Source: Gammaproteobacteria bacterium (GTDB taxonomy: Bacteria; Pseudomonadota; Gammaproteobacteria; Steroidobacterales; Steroidobacteraceae). From it: 64,000 nucleotides of DNA. Location of the stretch: positions 248,001-312,000 of the forward strand of contig CANGBB010000001.1 in assembly GCA_947452065.1 (NCBI GenBank). The letters run 5' to 3'. Made by a program: the position numbers and the translations under genes. Positions within the stretch are counted from its first letter, which is position 1. Every line of letters starts with the position of its first letter. This document shows, piece by piece, positions 1 through 8,688 of this stretch. Below the pieces are notes generated by a model that did not search any database, was not told the origin of the DNA, and saw only the letters and a list, made by a program, of their open reading frames with translations.

Positions 1-1
1 T

Positions 2-175
2 GGCATCTCCGGTGCTATCCAGCACCTGACGGGAATCAAGGACGCGCGCACCATCGTTGCCGTGAACAAAGACAGCGAGGCGCCGATCTTCGAGGTCGCC
101 GACATCGGCCTGGTGGGTGATGTGTTCGCTGTCCTGGCCGAGTTGGAGCGCCTGGTGGGCACGCCTCCCGGCTGA
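2..175 (+). CDS. etfA: Electron transfer flavoprotein alpha subunit, C-terminal end (partial)
   Basis: Only the last 57 codons lie in the window; the 5' part is beyond the left edge. The residues read [20 protein letters not shown] and continue with an [19 protein letters not shown] stretch, which is the FAD-binding C-terminal domain of EtfA. That domain holds the FAD that passes electrons from acyl-CoA dehydrogenases to ETF:ubiquinone oxidoreductase. The stop TGA at 173-175 is followed by a strong hairpin, so the unit appears to end here and not to run into the cbb3 operon. Recognition is secure despite the short length; the rest of the gene and any etfB partner cannot be seen. Confidence 0.93.
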   Translation, partial: GISGAIQHLTGIKDARTIVAVNKDSEAPIFEVADIGLVGDVFAVLAELERLVGTPPG

Positions 176-183
176 GTCGAGTG

Positions 184-207
184 AGCGGCCCCCTCCGCGG
201 GGCCGCT
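184..207 (+). terminator. Hairpin downstream of etfA, probable terminator
   Basis: A perfect 9-bp inverted repeat (AGCGGCCCC at 184-192, GGGGCCGCT at 199-207) closes a 6-nt loop eight bases after the etfA stop. It lacks a clear T-tract, so it could be a weak or Rho-assisted terminator. Its place between two functionally unrelated units supports a terminator role. Confidence 0.6.
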
Positions 208-230
208 ACCCATCATCCGCCCCAAGTCAA

Positions 231-246
231 TTGCGGTTATCCGCAA
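231..246. promoter_or_regulatory. Perfect inverted repeat upstream of ccoN, candidate operator
   Basis: TTGCGG and CCGCAA flank TTAT as a perfect 16-base palindrome about 105 bases upstream of the ccoN start. cbb3 operons are commonly controlled by FNR/ANR-type regulators at TTGAT-N4-ATCAA. This element shares the outer TTG...CAA but is two bases too wide and lacks the AT positions, so it is not a canonical FNR box. TTGCGG could also serve as a -35 element. The palindrome is seen; its function is inferred. Confidence 0.35.
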
Positions 247-350
247 TGGGCTAATCATTCATACGCATACGCCTCTGATGGGCGCTGACGCACACTGCTG
301 GGGATGCTGCGGGTCACACAGTTCCCGCCAGATCTGGCTGTGGAGGCGGG

Positions 351-1790
351 ATGAGTAATGAGTCTGCGGTGGGTGCCGGATCCAACGGCTTGATCTACAA
401 CGATGCCGTGGTCCGAAACTTCGCGATCATGACCGTGGTCTGGGGCATCGTCGGCATGCTCGTCGGTGTGATCATCGCCGCCCAGCTGATCTGGCCTGAC
501 CTGACCTACGGTATCCCCTTCCTGAGTTACGGCCGACTTCGGCCGTTGCACACCAACGCCGTCATCTTCGCCTTTGGCGGTTCGGCACTGTTTGCCAGTT
601 CGTACTACTGCGTGCAGCGCACCTGCCAAGCGAGACTGTTCGGTGGTTCACTGGCGGCATTCACCTTCTGGGGCTGGCAGCTGGTCATTGTGCTGGCCGC
701 CATCACCTTGCCGATGGGTATGACCAGCGCCAAGGAATATGCCGAGCTGGAATGGCCCATTGATGTGCTTATCGCAGTGGTCTGGATTGCCTATGCGGTG
801 GTTTTTCTGGGCACTTTGGCCCGGCGCAAAGTGAAGCATATCTATGTCGCCAACTGGTTCTTTGCGGCCTACATCATCACCATCGCAGTCTTGCATGTGG
901 TGAACAGCGCGGAGATTCCGGTCACTCTCACCAAGTCCTACTCAGCCTATGCAGGCACTGTGGATGCGATGGTGCAGTGGTGGTACGGACACAATGCGGT
1001 GGGTTTCTTCCTGACCGCTGGTTTCCTCGGCATGGTGTATTACTTCGTGCCCAAACAGGCCGGCCGGCCGGTGTATTCCTACCGTCTGTCGATTGTGCAC
1101 TTCTGGGCGCTGATCTCGGTCTATATGTGGGCCGGTCCCCATCATCTGCATTACACCACGCTGCCGGACTGGGCCCAGTCACTGGGTATGGTGTTCTCGC
1201 TGCTGCTGTTGGCGCCGAGCTGGGGCGGAATGATCAACGGCATCATGACGCTCTCTGGCGCCTGGCATAAGTTGCGTACCGACCCGATCCTCAAGTTCAT
1301 GATCGTGTCGTTGTCGTTCTACGGCATGTCGACCTTCGAAGGACCGATGATGTCGATCAAGACGGTCAATGCACTGTCGCATTACACGGACTGGACCATC
1401 GGGCATGTGCATTCCGGCGCGCTGGGCTGGGTGGCGATGATCAGCATCGGATGCATTTATTCACTGATACCGCGACTTTATGGACGCTCTGGCATGTGGA
1501 GCACGCGCCTGATCGACTGGCATTTTTGGACCACCACCATCGGCATTGTGCTGTACATCGCCGCCATGTGGATCGCTGGTGTGATGCAGGGTCTGATGTG
1601 GCGCGCCACCAATCCGGACGGCACGCTGACCTACACCTTCGTCCAGGCACTGGCGGCGACGCACCCGTATTACATCGTCCGCTTCATCGGTGGTCTGCTG
1701 GTACTCAGCGGCATGTTCCTCATGCTGTACAACGTGCGCCGCACTATCGCCGGCGAGCGCGCGGATTCTCTGACGCCGCTGGCAGCCTGA
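351..1790 (+). CDS. ccoN: Cytochrome cbb3 oxidase catalytic subunit I
   Basis: This 479-residue polytopic membrane protein is the catalytic subunit of the cbb3 terminal oxidase. It holds haem b and the haem b3-CuB centre that reduces O2 to water in the inner membrane. CcoN-typical stretches include [16 protein letters not shown] near residue 70 and, later, [19 protein letters not shown] and [20 protein letters not shown] with the haem/CuB ligand histidines. [17 protein letters not shown] is near the C-terminal third. The length fits the family. The ATG has a close GGAGG (342-346). It is the first gene of ccoNOQP and lies 22 bases before ccoO. Confidence 0.97.
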   Translation: MSNESAVGAGSNGLIYNDAVVRNFAIMTVVWGIVGMLVGVIIAAQLIWPDLTYGIPFLSYGRLRPLHTNAVIFAFGGSALFASSYYCVQRTCQARLFGGSLAAFTFWGWQLVIVLAAITLPMGMTSAKEYAELEWPIDVLIAVVWIAYAVVFLGTLARRKVKHIYVANWFFAAYIITIAVLHVVNSAEIPVTLTKSYSAYAGTVDAMVQWWYGHNAVGFFLTAGFLGMVYYFVPKQAGRPVYSYRLSIVHFWALISVYMWAGPHHLHYTTLPDWAQSLGMVFSLLLLAPSWGGMINGIMTLSGAWHKLRTDPILKFMIVSLSFYGMSTFEGPMMSIKTVNALSHYTDWTIGHVHSGALGWVAMISIGCIYSLIPRLYGRSGMWSTRLIDWHFWTTTIGIVLYIAAMWIAGVMQGLMWRATNPDGTLTYTFVQALAATHPYYIVRFIGGLLVLSGMFLMLYNVRRTIAGERADSLTPLAA

Positions 1791-1812
1791 AGCGAGCACC
1801 AGGAAGCGCATC

Positions 1813-2421
1813 GTGAATCACGACATCATCGAGACCCGTACCGGCCTGCTGGGCGTGCTCATTGCCATCGTCATCAGTATTGCCGGCCTGGTGGAAATCG
1901 TGCCGCTTTTCTTTTCCAGTCAGGTCACCCGTCCGGCGCCTGGAATCACACCGTACCCGGCACTGGCTTTGGAAGGGCGCGATATCTACATCCGCGAGGG
2001 TTGCTACAACTGTCACTCGCAGATGATCCGGCCATTGCGTGGCGAGACCGAGCGCTATGGACACTATTCGCTGGCCGGTGAATCGGTGTATGACCATCCC
2101 TTCCAGTTTGGTTCCAAGCGCACGGGCCCTGATCTGGCGCGCGTCGGCGGGCGCTACACCGATGAATGGCATCGCGTGCACCTCATGCAGCCGCGGGATC
2201 TGGTGCCCGAGTCCAACATGCCAGCGTTTCCCTGGCTGGCGAAAAATGTCGTTGATGCGCGTGTGACACCGGACAAGATGCGTGCTCTGCGTCGCGTTGG
2301 CGTGCCCTATACAGACGCTGAGATCGCTGCGGCCAGCGATGCAGTGCAGGGCAAGACCGAGTTGGAGGCGTTAATCGCCTATCTGCAGGGCCTGGGGCTG
2401 GCCGCCAAAGGGTGGAAGTAG
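1813..2421 (+). CDS. ccoO: Cytochrome cbb3 oxidase subunit II (mono-haem cytochrome c)
   Basis: CcoO is the membrane-anchored mono-haem c subunit that passes electrons from CcoP to the CcoN active site. The 202-residue product has one N-terminal membrane helix (about residues 10-33) and a CYNCH haem c site near residue 65, followed by [18 protein letters not shown], a CcoO hallmark. [11 protein letters not shown] carries the probable axial Met. The length is normal. The next gene, ccoQ, begins 2 bases after its stop codon, which indicates tight translational linkage in the operon. Confidence 0.96.
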   Translation: MNHDIIETRTGLLGVLIAIVISIAGLVEIVPLFFSSQVTRPAPGITPYPALALEGRDIYIREGCYNCHSQMIRPLRGETERYGHYSLAGESVYDHPFQFGSKRTGPDLARVGGRYTDEWHRVHLMQPRDLVPESNMPAFPWLAKNVVDARVTPDKMRALRRVGVPYTDAEIAAASDAVQGKTELEALIAYLQGLGLAAKGWK

Positions 2422-2423
2422 TC

Positions 2424-2600
2424 ATGGTGAGCGGAATCCTTACCGCGATCCTGATTGTCGCCTTCTGCGGCATCTGCGTCTGGGCGTGGAGCGACCGCCG
2501 CCGCGATGCCTTTGATGCAGCGGCTCGTTTGGCTCTGGATGAGGACACGGCGATCCGACCTACGTCCGAGACGCCGGATGAAAAGAGGTCGCAGCCATGA
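2424..2600 (+). CDS. ccoQ: Cytochrome cbb3 oxidase small subunit CcoQ/FixQ
   Basis: A 58-residue protein with one hydrophobic helix (SGILTAILIVAFCGICVWAW) followed by a charged tail beginning SDRRRDAFDAAARL. This is the CcoQ/FixQ architecture. The subunit stabilises the cbb3 complex and helps CcoP join it. I chose the ATG at 2424; an in-frame GTG at 2412 lies inside ccoO and would only add four residues. The 3' end overlaps the ccoP start by 4 bases. The position between ccoO and ccoP is the standard one. Confidence 0.9.
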   Translation: MVSGILTAILIVAFCGICVWAWSDRRRDAFDAAARLALDEDTAIRPTSETPDEKRSQP

Positions 2601-3496
2601 GCGACGCAGTCAGCCTGTTTGTTGTCATCCTTTCGCTCGCGAATATTCTCGGAGTCGTGTGGCTGTTCTGGACCATGCGCAAACGGCGCAGTGGTGAGGC
2701 GGCGGGGGATGAGACCACAGGGCATGTCTGGGACGACGATCTGCGCGAGTTGAATAATCCGTTGCCGCGCTGGTGGCTCTGGCTATTCGGACTGACCGCG
2801 GTTTTCGGTGCAGTGTATTTGGTGCTGTATCCAGGCCTTGGTAATTATCGGGGCGTCCTGGGTTGGACGTCCGCGTCCCAGCATGCCGAGTTGCAGAAGT
2901 CCGTCGAGGCCGAAGCCCAGAAGGCGCTGGCACCGTTCGCTGGCATGAGTGTCGCGCAGCTTCGAGGCAATCCGGCGGCGCTGTCTGTTGGCCGCAATCT
3001 GTTCAACGATAACTGCATCCTCTGTCATGGCTCAGACGGGCGTGGTGCGCCGGGCTTTCCCAATCTGACCGATAAAGACTGGCTCTGGGGTGGTACGCCG
3101 GAAATCGTTGAGGCCACCATTTCCGGCGGTCGCATCGGCGTGATGATTCCGTGGCGCGATACGCTCGGTGGCGATCAGGGCGTGGAGGATGTGCTGGCCT
3201 ATGTGCTGTCACTGTCCGGGCGCAGCGTGCCTGCCGGCGACGTGGCGCACGGTCGGCAGTTGTTCGCTGCCAACTGTGTGGCCTGTCATGGCGACAAAGG
3301 GCAGGGCAACGCGCTGATCGGCGTGCCTAATCTTAGCGATAACGTTTGGCTGTACGGCGGCTCGGTTGCGACCGTCCGCGAGACCATTGCGCGCGGTCGC
3401 CAGGGTCAGATGCCGGCCCATGGTGATCGCCTTGGTGAACTGCGTGTCCGGCTGCTAGCCGCCTATGTGCTGAGTCTGAATGATGCAGGCCGATAG
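2597..3496 (+). CDS. ccoP: Cytochrome cbb3 oxidase subunit III (dihaem cytochrome c)
   Basis: CcoP is the dihaem c entry point for electrons to the cbb3 oxidase. The 299-residue product has an N-terminal membrane helix (about 5-25), a FixP N-terminal segment (VWDDDLRELNNPLPRWWLWL, around residue 42) with a second helix, then two cytochrome c domains with CILCH and CVACH. The second domain has GRQGQMPAH with its axial Met; the first has RIGVMIPW. The length is typical. The start overlaps ccoQ by 4 bases. The 3' end overlaps the next small gene by 17 bases. Confidence 0.97.
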   Translation: MSDAVSLFVVILSLANILGVVWLFWTMRKRRSGEAAGDETTGHVWDDDLRELNNPLPRWWLWLFGLTAVFGAVYLVLYPGLGNYRGVLGWTSASQHAELQKSVEAEAQKALAPFAGMSVAQLRGNPAALSVGRNLFNDNCILCHGSDGRGAPGFPNLTDKDWLWGGTPEIVEATISGGRIGVMIPWRDTLGGDQGVEDVLAYVLSLSGRSVPAGDVAHGRQLFAANCVACHGDKGQGNALIGVPNLSDNVWLYGGSVATVRETIARGRQGQMPAHGDRLGELRVRLLAAYVLSLNDAGR

Positions 3497-3767
3497 GCAG
3501 GATCTCTCACTCCGTGCCCGACGCATCGGCACGGTCGTTTGGGCATCTTTTCTTGCTGCCTGCGTCGGCACGATGTTTTTCTTCGCTTTCATCGCACCGG
3601 AAGAATTGGTCGGTGAGGATTTCACAACAACAATGATTGACCACCTAGGGGTCTACACGCTTGGATTCTTCGGTCTGTGGCTGGTGGCCCTGCTGGCCAG
3701 CGCCCTGACCCTCACCATGAGTCAGCCCCCCGATGGAACCCCTCCAGAAGACCGCCGCACCCACTGA
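3480..3767 (+). CDS. Small two-helix membrane protein inside the cbb3 operon (unknown)
   Basis: A 95-residue protein with two predicted membrane helices (about residues 17-40 and 55-80) and a hydrophilic proline-rich tail. I do not recognise a named family. Both ends overlap neighbours (17 bases with ccoP, 35 bases with ccoG), and coding continues without a gap, so it is probably translated with them. Small uncharacterised membrane proteins occur between ccoP and ccoG in some gammaproteobacterial operons. A role in assembly or stability of the oxidase is inferred from position only. Confidence 0.75.
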   Translation: MMQADRQDLSLRARRIGTVVWASFLAACVGTMFFFAFIAPEELVGEDFTTTMIDHLGVYTLGFFGLWLVALLASALTLTMSQPPDGTPPEDRRTH

Positions 3768-5160
3768 TTCCTACTACGTCGCTCACGCGAAGGTTTATCC
3801 GCGCGAGGTCTTCGGCCGATTCGCACGTCTGCGCATCGTGGCCGTCTGGGTGCTGCTGGGTGTTTTCTATCTGCTTCCCTGGCTGAATCTGCATGGGCGC
3901 CAGGCTGTGCTATTTCATCTGCGCGAACGGCAGTTCTTCATCTTCGAGCTGGTGATGTGGCCGCAGGACTTCATTTTCCTCACCTGGCTGCTGATTCTCG
4001 CCGCCCTGTCGCTGTTCTTCTTTACGGCGATCGCGGGCCGGCTATGGTGCGCTTACGCCTGTCCGCAGACCGTTTGGACCGAGGCGTATCTGTGGATGGA
4101 GCGCATCACCGAGGGGGATCGCAGTGCGCGCATGAAGCTCGATGCGGCGCCCTGGAGCCTGCGGAAGCTATGGCGGAAGAGTTCCAAGCAGGCTTTGTGG
4201 ATCGGATTCTCATTGTGGACCGGCCTGACCTTCGTCGGCTTCTTTAGTCCGATAAGGCAGTTGTTTCATGAGGTGTGGCATCTGCAGCTCAGCGGCTGGG
4301 AGACTTTCTGGTCGCTGTTCTATGGCTTTGCCACTTATGGCAATGCCGGTCTGCTGCGCGAACAGGTTTGCAAGTACATGTGTCCCTACGCTCGGTTCCA
4401 GAGCGCGATGTTCGACAAGGATACATTGATCATCACTTACGACGCCGAGCGTGGTGAGCCGCGCGGCGCACGACGCAAGGGAGTGACGCAGGCACAGTCT
4501 GGGCTGGGCGACTGCGTCGACTGTAGCTGGTGCGTGCAGGTCTGTCCGACGGGTATCGATATCCGCAAAGGGCTGCAGTACGAGTGCATCGCCTGCGCAG
4601 CCTGCATCGATGCCTGCGATCAGGTGATGGACCGTGTCGGTTATCCGCGTGGTCTGGTGCGCTACACCACTCAGCACGCTTTGGAGCACGGGCCGACGCG
4701 CATTCTCAGGCCGCGCGTGCTGATCTACGGCACGCTCCTCGGTGTGCTGGCTGTTTCCTTCGGCGTGGCGCTGTGGCTGCGCCAGCCCGTGGCTCTTGAT
4801 GTCATTCGTGATCGCAACGCACTGTACCGGCTACTCGATGATGGTCGGGTCGAGAATGTGTACACGCTGAAGATCATGAACAAGGGTGAACGCGAGCGGC
4901 GCTATACCGTCACTGTCAGTGGTGCCGGCGGCCTCAAGCTGAATCCTGATCCGGCGCGCTTCGTGGTTGAGCCAGGCACGGTCTATCCGGCCGTGGTCGA
5001 GGTGCGGCGTGCCGCCTATGACGATGACGCCGCGGAGAATGTTGCGCACGGCGGGTCGCGCCACGGCACTTCAGAGCCGATCGTTTTTACTCTGACCGAT
5101 GATGAGGATCCGGCCATGCAGGTCACGCACACCGCTCGCTTTCTGGCGCCGCGAACATGA
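3733..5160 (+). CDS. ccoG: Cytochrome c oxidase accessory ferredoxin-like protein CcoG (RdxA/FixG)
   Basis: CcoG is a membrane polyferredoxin-like protein implicated in Cu(II) reduction during cbb3 assembly. The 475-residue product has several N-terminal membrane helices, the conserved CAYACPQTVW and CKYMCPYARFQ segments, and two Cys-rich 4Fe-4S motifs (DCSWCVQVCPTGIDIR, ECIACAACIDACD). A last membrane helix lies near residues 330-350. The Ig-like C-terminal domain contains NKGERERRYTVTV. The ATG at 3733 gives the normal full length although it overlaps the preceding gene by 35 bases. It overlaps ccoH by 4 bases. Confidence 0.95.
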   Translation: MEPLQKTAAPTDSYYVAHAKVYPREVFGRFARLRIVAVWVLLGVFYLLPWLNLHGRQAVLFHLRERQFFIFELVMWPQDFIFLTWLLILAALSLFFFTAIAGRLWCAYACPQTVWTEAYLWMERITEGDRSARMKLDAAPWSLRKLWRKSSKQALWIGFSLWTGLTFVGFFSPIRQLFHEVWHLQLSGWETFWSLFYGFATYGNAGLLREQVCKYMCPYARFQSAMFDKDTLIITYDAERGEPRGARRKGVTQAQSGLGDCVDCSWCVQVCPTGIDIRKGLQYECIACAACIDACDQVMDRVGYPRGLVRYTTQHALEHGPTRILRPRVLIYGTLLGVLAVSFGVALWLRQPVALDVIRDRNALYRLLDDGRVENVYTLKIMNKGERERRYTVTVSGAGGLKLNPDPARFVVEPGTVYPAVVEVRRAAYDDDAAENVAHGGSRHGTSEPIVFTLTDDEDPAMQVTHTARFLAPRT

Positions 5161-5657
5161 GCACGCTGCGCACATCGGCTGGTCCCAATCTTGTGCTGTG
5201 GCTGCTGTGGATTCTGCCGTCGGCGGCTGTGGCCGCGAGCTTTGCCTCGCTCTATTTGGCGGTGCGCAGCGGTGATACGCCGCTGCCGGATGCGTATCAC
5301 TGGGAGGGGCAGGCATTGACTGCCGACGAGGCGCTGCAGACGCGCGCTCGAACGCTTGGCATTGCAGCCCTGTTGCAATTCGATGCGGCCACAGGACAGT
5401 GCCATGTCACGCTTCGGGGGGATTCGCCCGCACAGTTGCGTGTGGATCTCACGCATCCGACGCAACGTGCGGCTGACCAGCACTGGATTCTGCAGCGCGA
5501 TGCCACGGGCTATCACACCGACTGTCAGGCGCTGCCACAGGCCCATTGGTGGGTGCAGATCACCGATCCAGCGCAGCAATGGCAGCTGCGTGGGCGCATG
5601 CGCGGCAACCTCGATGCCGGTCCGCTGACCCTGACGCCCGACACCCAGGCTGGGTGA
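5157..5657 (+). CDS. ccoH: FixH/CcoH-like cbb3 assembly protein
   Basis: A 166-residue protein with one N-terminal membrane helix (about 10-33) and a periplasmic beta-rich domain. The position between ccoG and ccoI and the overall architecture fit FixH/CcoH, a subunit or assembly factor needed for stable cbb3 oxidase. The periplasmic sequence is divergent, so the family call leans on synteny. The start overlaps ccoG by 4 bases, and the ccoI start lies 2 bases after its stop. Confidence 0.75.
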   Translation: MSTLRTSAGPNLVLWLLWILPSAAVAASFASLYLAVRSGDTPLPDAYHWEGQALTADEALQTRARTLGIAALLQFDAATGQCHVTLRGDSPAQLRVDLTHPTQRAADQHWILQRDATGYHTDCQALPQAHWWVQITDPAQQWQLRGRMRGNLDAGPLTLTPDTQAG

Positions 5658-5659
5658 TC

Positions 5660-7885
5660 ATGAGTGTCTCGGCAGCGCATCTGAGCTGGCAGCAGCAGGG
5701 CGATCAGGCCCGCACGCTGTTCTTTGCCGAGGGAATGCGTTGCGCCAATTGTGCTGCTGCGATCCGCCGTGAGGTGGGCGCCTTGCCGGGTGTGGAGCGC
5801 ATCGATGTCAATCTGGCCACTTCGCGCGTCTCCTTGGCTTGGAACCCTTCGCAGCTGCCTTTGGCGAAGGTATTGGCGACCATCGAGTCGCTGGGATTCC
5901 GTCCGGTTCCATTAAGTGGTGAATCCACAGTACGCGAACGCGACAGACAGCGGCGCTCGGCCTTGAAGCGCATCGGCGTAGCGGGACTGGTATCGATGCA
6001 GATGTCGATGTACACGGTCGGACTGTATGCCGGAGCTTTCAGCGGCATGGATGCCGATATGGAAACCCTGCTCAGGGTCACCAGCATGCTGCTCGCGCTG
6101 CCCGTGCTTCTGTATTCGGGTGAGCCGTTCCTGCGCGGTGCCTGGCTGGATCTGCGACGCAGGAGTCTGGGTATGGATACGCCCGTGGCGCTGGCGCTGG
6201 TGCTGGCCTTTGCAGCCAGTGCCTGGAACACCTTCACACGCAGTGGTGAGGTCTATTACGACTCGGTGGCCATGTTTGTGTTCCTGCTGCTTCTTGGGCG
6301 CTACATCGAGCAATCCCTCCGGCGCGGCAGCCTGGACGCCAGCGAAGCCTTGGCGCGCAGCCTGCCGGCGCAGGTCACACGGGTCAATGATAGTGGCACG
6401 CAGCGCGTACCACTGGGCGATGTGCAAGCTGGCGACAAACTGCGGGTGGCGCGCGGTGCGGTGGTGCCTGTGGATGCGCTGCTCGAAAGCGAGGCGGGAA
6501 TCCTTGATGAGTCACTGATCAGTGGCGAGTCTTTGCCGGTGAGCCATCGTGCCGGTGATCGGGTGATGGGCGGGAGCGTTAATGTCGGCGGGGTTATCGA
6601 GGTCATAGCGCAGGCACGGGCCGAGGACTCCACACTGGCAGCCATGGGCGCCTTGATCGAACGTGCTCAGGCAGAGCGGCCGCCGATGGCGCTGCTGGCT
6701 GAGCGTGCCGCCGTGCAGTTCGTGAGCGTTATTCTGGTACTGGCTCTGCTGGTGGCCGGTGTGTGGCTGTGGTTCGATCCAACCCAGGCATTTGCTGCGA
6801 CGCTGGCGGTGTTGGTGGTGACCTGTCCCTGTGCACTATCGCTGGCCACACCAGCCGCAGTGGCAGCCGCGAGTGTGCGCCTGAGTCGCCGCGGCGTGAT
6901 GGTGACACGAGCCCATGCACTAGAGCGATTGGCCGGTATCGATACTGTGGCCATCGACAAGACCGGTACGCTCACCGGTGAACACATCCGTGTCGTCGCG
7001 GTGCACACTTTAGGTGAACTCGACACGGCTCACGCGTTAAGGGTTGCCGCTGCACTCGAGTCAGGCTCCACACATCCACTGGCTGTCGCATTTGCTGAAG
7101 TGCCTACTGCTGGCCTGGTGCCGGTGCAGTGTCAGGAAGTCGCTGGCGAGGGTGTCGAGGGCTCAATCGAGGGTCGCTTGTGGCGTATTGGGCGGGCTGA
7201 ATGGGTGGCCCGACTGGCGCCAACAGCGAGTGATCCCGGTCAGTTCTCTCAGGCTCGCGTATGGCTGGGAAATGATTCCGGGCTGGTGGCAGCCTTCGAG
7301 CTTGGCGATGGTCTGCGCCCCGGCGCTGGAGCGGCGGTGGAATCCCTGCGGCGTGACGGATTGGAACTGGTTGTGATCAGTGGCGATCGCCCGGCCGCCG
7401 TGCGGCAAGTGGCACAGGAACTCGGCATCGCCAAAGCCTATGGGGGCCTCGACCCGCAGGGCAAGCTATCGGCCGTGCGCGAACTGCAGCGGCAGGGACG
7501 GCGCGTGCTCATGATTGGCGATGGCATCAACGACGCACCGGTGCTGGCTTCCGCGGACGTTTCCTGCGCCATGGGGCAGGGTGCAGCACTGGCCCAATCG
7601 GCCTCCGATTTGCTGCTGATGAATGATTCGCTCGCGGCCGTGGCCGAGTCCATCACCACGGCGCGTGGAACGGTGCGGCTGATGCGCGCCAATCTGCGCT
7701 GGGCCATGGTGTACAACCTGTGTGCCATACCGCTAGCGGCGCTGGGCTATGTGCCGCCATGGCTGGCGGCGGTCGGTATGTCTGCCAGCTCACTCTATGT
7801 GGTCTGGCGCGCACATCGGTTTGCGCATGTTCCGCAGCAGTCTCTACCCGTCAGGGCGCTGCCAGTGTCAGCGGTGACAGTATGA
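5660..7885 (+). CDS. ccoI: Copper-translocating P1B-type ATPase CcoI (FixI)
   Basis: CcoI exports copper across the inner membrane for the CuB centre of the cbb3 oxidase. The 741-residue product has an N-terminal metal-binding domain (GMRCANCAAAIRREV), eight expected membrane helices, the CPC copper path (VVTCPCALSLATPAA), the phosphorylation site DKTGTLTGE and the hinge GDGINDAPVLASAD. I chose the ATG at 5660. An upstream in-frame GTG inside ccoH would add 38 residues without family resemblance. It overlaps ccoS by 4 bases (ATGA). Confidence 0.95.
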   Translation: MSVSAAHLSWQQQGDQARTLFFAEGMRCANCAAAIRREVGALPGVERIDVNLATSRVSLAWNPSQLPLAKVLATIESLGFRPVPLSGESTVRERDRQRRSALKRIGVAGLVSMQMSMYTVGLYAGAFSGMDADMETLLRVTSMLLALPVLLYSGEPFLRGAWLDLRRRSLGMDTPVALALVLAFAASAWNTFTRSGEVYYDSVAMFVFLLLLGRYIEQSLRRGSLDASEALARSLPAQVTRVNDSGTQRVPLGDVQAGDKLRVARGAVVPVDALLESEAGILDESLISGESLPVSHRAGDRVMGGSVNVGGVIEVIAQARAEDSTLAAMGALIERAQAERPPMALLAERAAVQFVSVILVLALLVAGVWLWFDPTQAFAATLAVLVVTCPCALSLATPAAVAAASVRLSRRGVMVTRAHALERLAGIDTVAIDKTGTLTGEHIRVVAVHTLGELDTAHALRVAAALESGSTHPLAVAFAEVPTAGLVPVQCQEVAGEGVEGSIEGRLWRIGRAEWVARLAPTASDPGQFSQARVWLGNDSGLVAAFELGDGLRPGAGAAVESLRRDGLELVVISGDRPAAVRQVAQELGIAKAYGGLDPQGKLSAVRELQRQGRRVLMIGDGINDAPVLASADVSCAMGQGAALAQSASDLLLMNDSLAAVAESITTARGTVRLMRANLRWAMVYNLCAIPLAALGYVPPWLAAVGMSASSLYVVWRAHRFAHVPQQSLPVRALPVSAVTV

Positions 7886-8055
7886 GCAGTGCGTATTTGC
7901 TGATTGCACTCTCGCTGCTCATGCTGGGCGTCGCGATCTGGGTGTTCTTCTGGTGCGTGGATAGTGGCCAGTTCGACGACATCGAGGAGAAAGGGGCTGC
8001 GGCGCTTGATGGACGCAACCTTCCGGGCGAGGAGTCCGAGCCACCCAAGGCGTAG
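7882..8055 (+). CDS. ccoS: Cytochrome cbb3 oxidase maturation protein CcoS
   Basis: A 57-residue protein with one N-terminal membrane helix (SSAYLLIALSLLMLGVAIWV) followed by FFWCVDSGQFDDIE. The motif WxVxSGQFDD(I/L)E is the signature of CcoS/FixS. CcoS is needed for insertion of haem and copper into CcoN. The ATG at 7882 overlaps the ccoI stop, and the ATGA junction plus the family length decide the start. It closes the ccoNOQP-GHIS operon; 172 bases without a gene follow before the hsp20 gene. Confidence 0.92.
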   Translation: MSSAYLLIALSLLMLGVAIWVFFWCVDSGQFDDIEEKGAAALDGRNLPGEESEPPKA

Positions 8056-8227
8056 CAATAAACGCCGTGCGCTAGAGCACCGGCTCCACCGGTACGCGTT
8101 CGTCCGGTTTTACCCGTCGCTCGGTCATCGTCGCTTCGGAAAATCGCCAGTGGCCTGCGGAATCTCCAGATGGTTCGCTCTCGATCCTGTCCCTAGCATT
8201 CGGCTCTCTAGTCACAGAGGTGCCAAT

Positions 8228-8671
8228 ATGAGACTCGCAAAATGGGAACCCTTCAGGGAAGCAGACGAATTCTTCCGCAACTTCGGTACGGCCTTCGGAC
8301 GCTGGCCACAGATGCGCAGCAGCCTGGGCGACGTGAAGGAATGGACCCCCGTGGTGGATATCAGCGAGACCGACAAGGAATATCTGGTCAAGGCCGAGGT
8401 CCCGGGAGTCAAGGCCGACGAAATCAAGGTGACACTGGACAAGGGCGTGCTCTCCATTGAGGGCGAGCGGAAAGCCGAAAAGGAAGACAAGACCGAGAAG
8501 AGCCATCGAGTCGAGCGCTTCTACGGCTCGTTCAGTCGCTACTTCACGTTGCCGGAGGATGTCGATGCGGCGGCCATCCGCGCTGAGGGCAAGGATGGTG
8601 TGCTGACTGTGCATGTGCCCAAGAAGCCAGTGCCGCCAGCCTCCCAGCCACAGCAGATCAAGGTGCAGTAG
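8228..8671 (+). CDS. Small heat shock protein, Hsp20/alpha-crystallin family
   Basis: A 147-residue ATP-independent holdase chaperone. The N-terminus ([14 protein letters not shown]) is followed by an alpha-crystallin domain beginning at [20 protein letters not shown]. Its [13 protein letters not shown] and [10 protein letters not shown] strands are the Hsp20 signature. I chose the ATG at 8228 because the region upstream lacks family resemblance. A heat-shock promoter was looked for in 8056-8227 and none convincing was found. It stands between the cbb3 operon and the acyl-CoA synthetase gene, only 17 bases before the latter's open frame, so read-through is possible. Confidence 0.95.
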   Translation: MRLAKWEPFREADEFFRNFGTAFGRWPQMRSSLGDVKEWTPVVDISETDKEYLVKAEVPGVKADEIKVTLDKGVLSIEGERKAEKEDKTEKSHRVERFYGSFSRYFTLPEDVDAAAIRAEGKDGVLTVHVPKKPVPPASQPQQIKVQ

Positions 8672-8688
8672 CCCTGTTTCCCGGAGGC

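Noticed and set aside
231-246. FNR/ANR box for the cbb3 operon
   Set aside because: The palindrome has TTG...CAA ends but spacing of ten instead of eight bases and no AT core, so I list it as an unidentified operator.
255-629. Minus-strand frame of 124 codons over the ccoN leader
   Set aside because: It overlaps the well-supported ccoN gene and has no recognisable family, so it is a shadow frame.
8056-8227. Sigma-32 heat-shock promoter before hsp20
   Set aside because: No CTTGAA/CCCCAT pair at 13-17 base spacing was found; a CCCTAGCAT segment alone is not enough.
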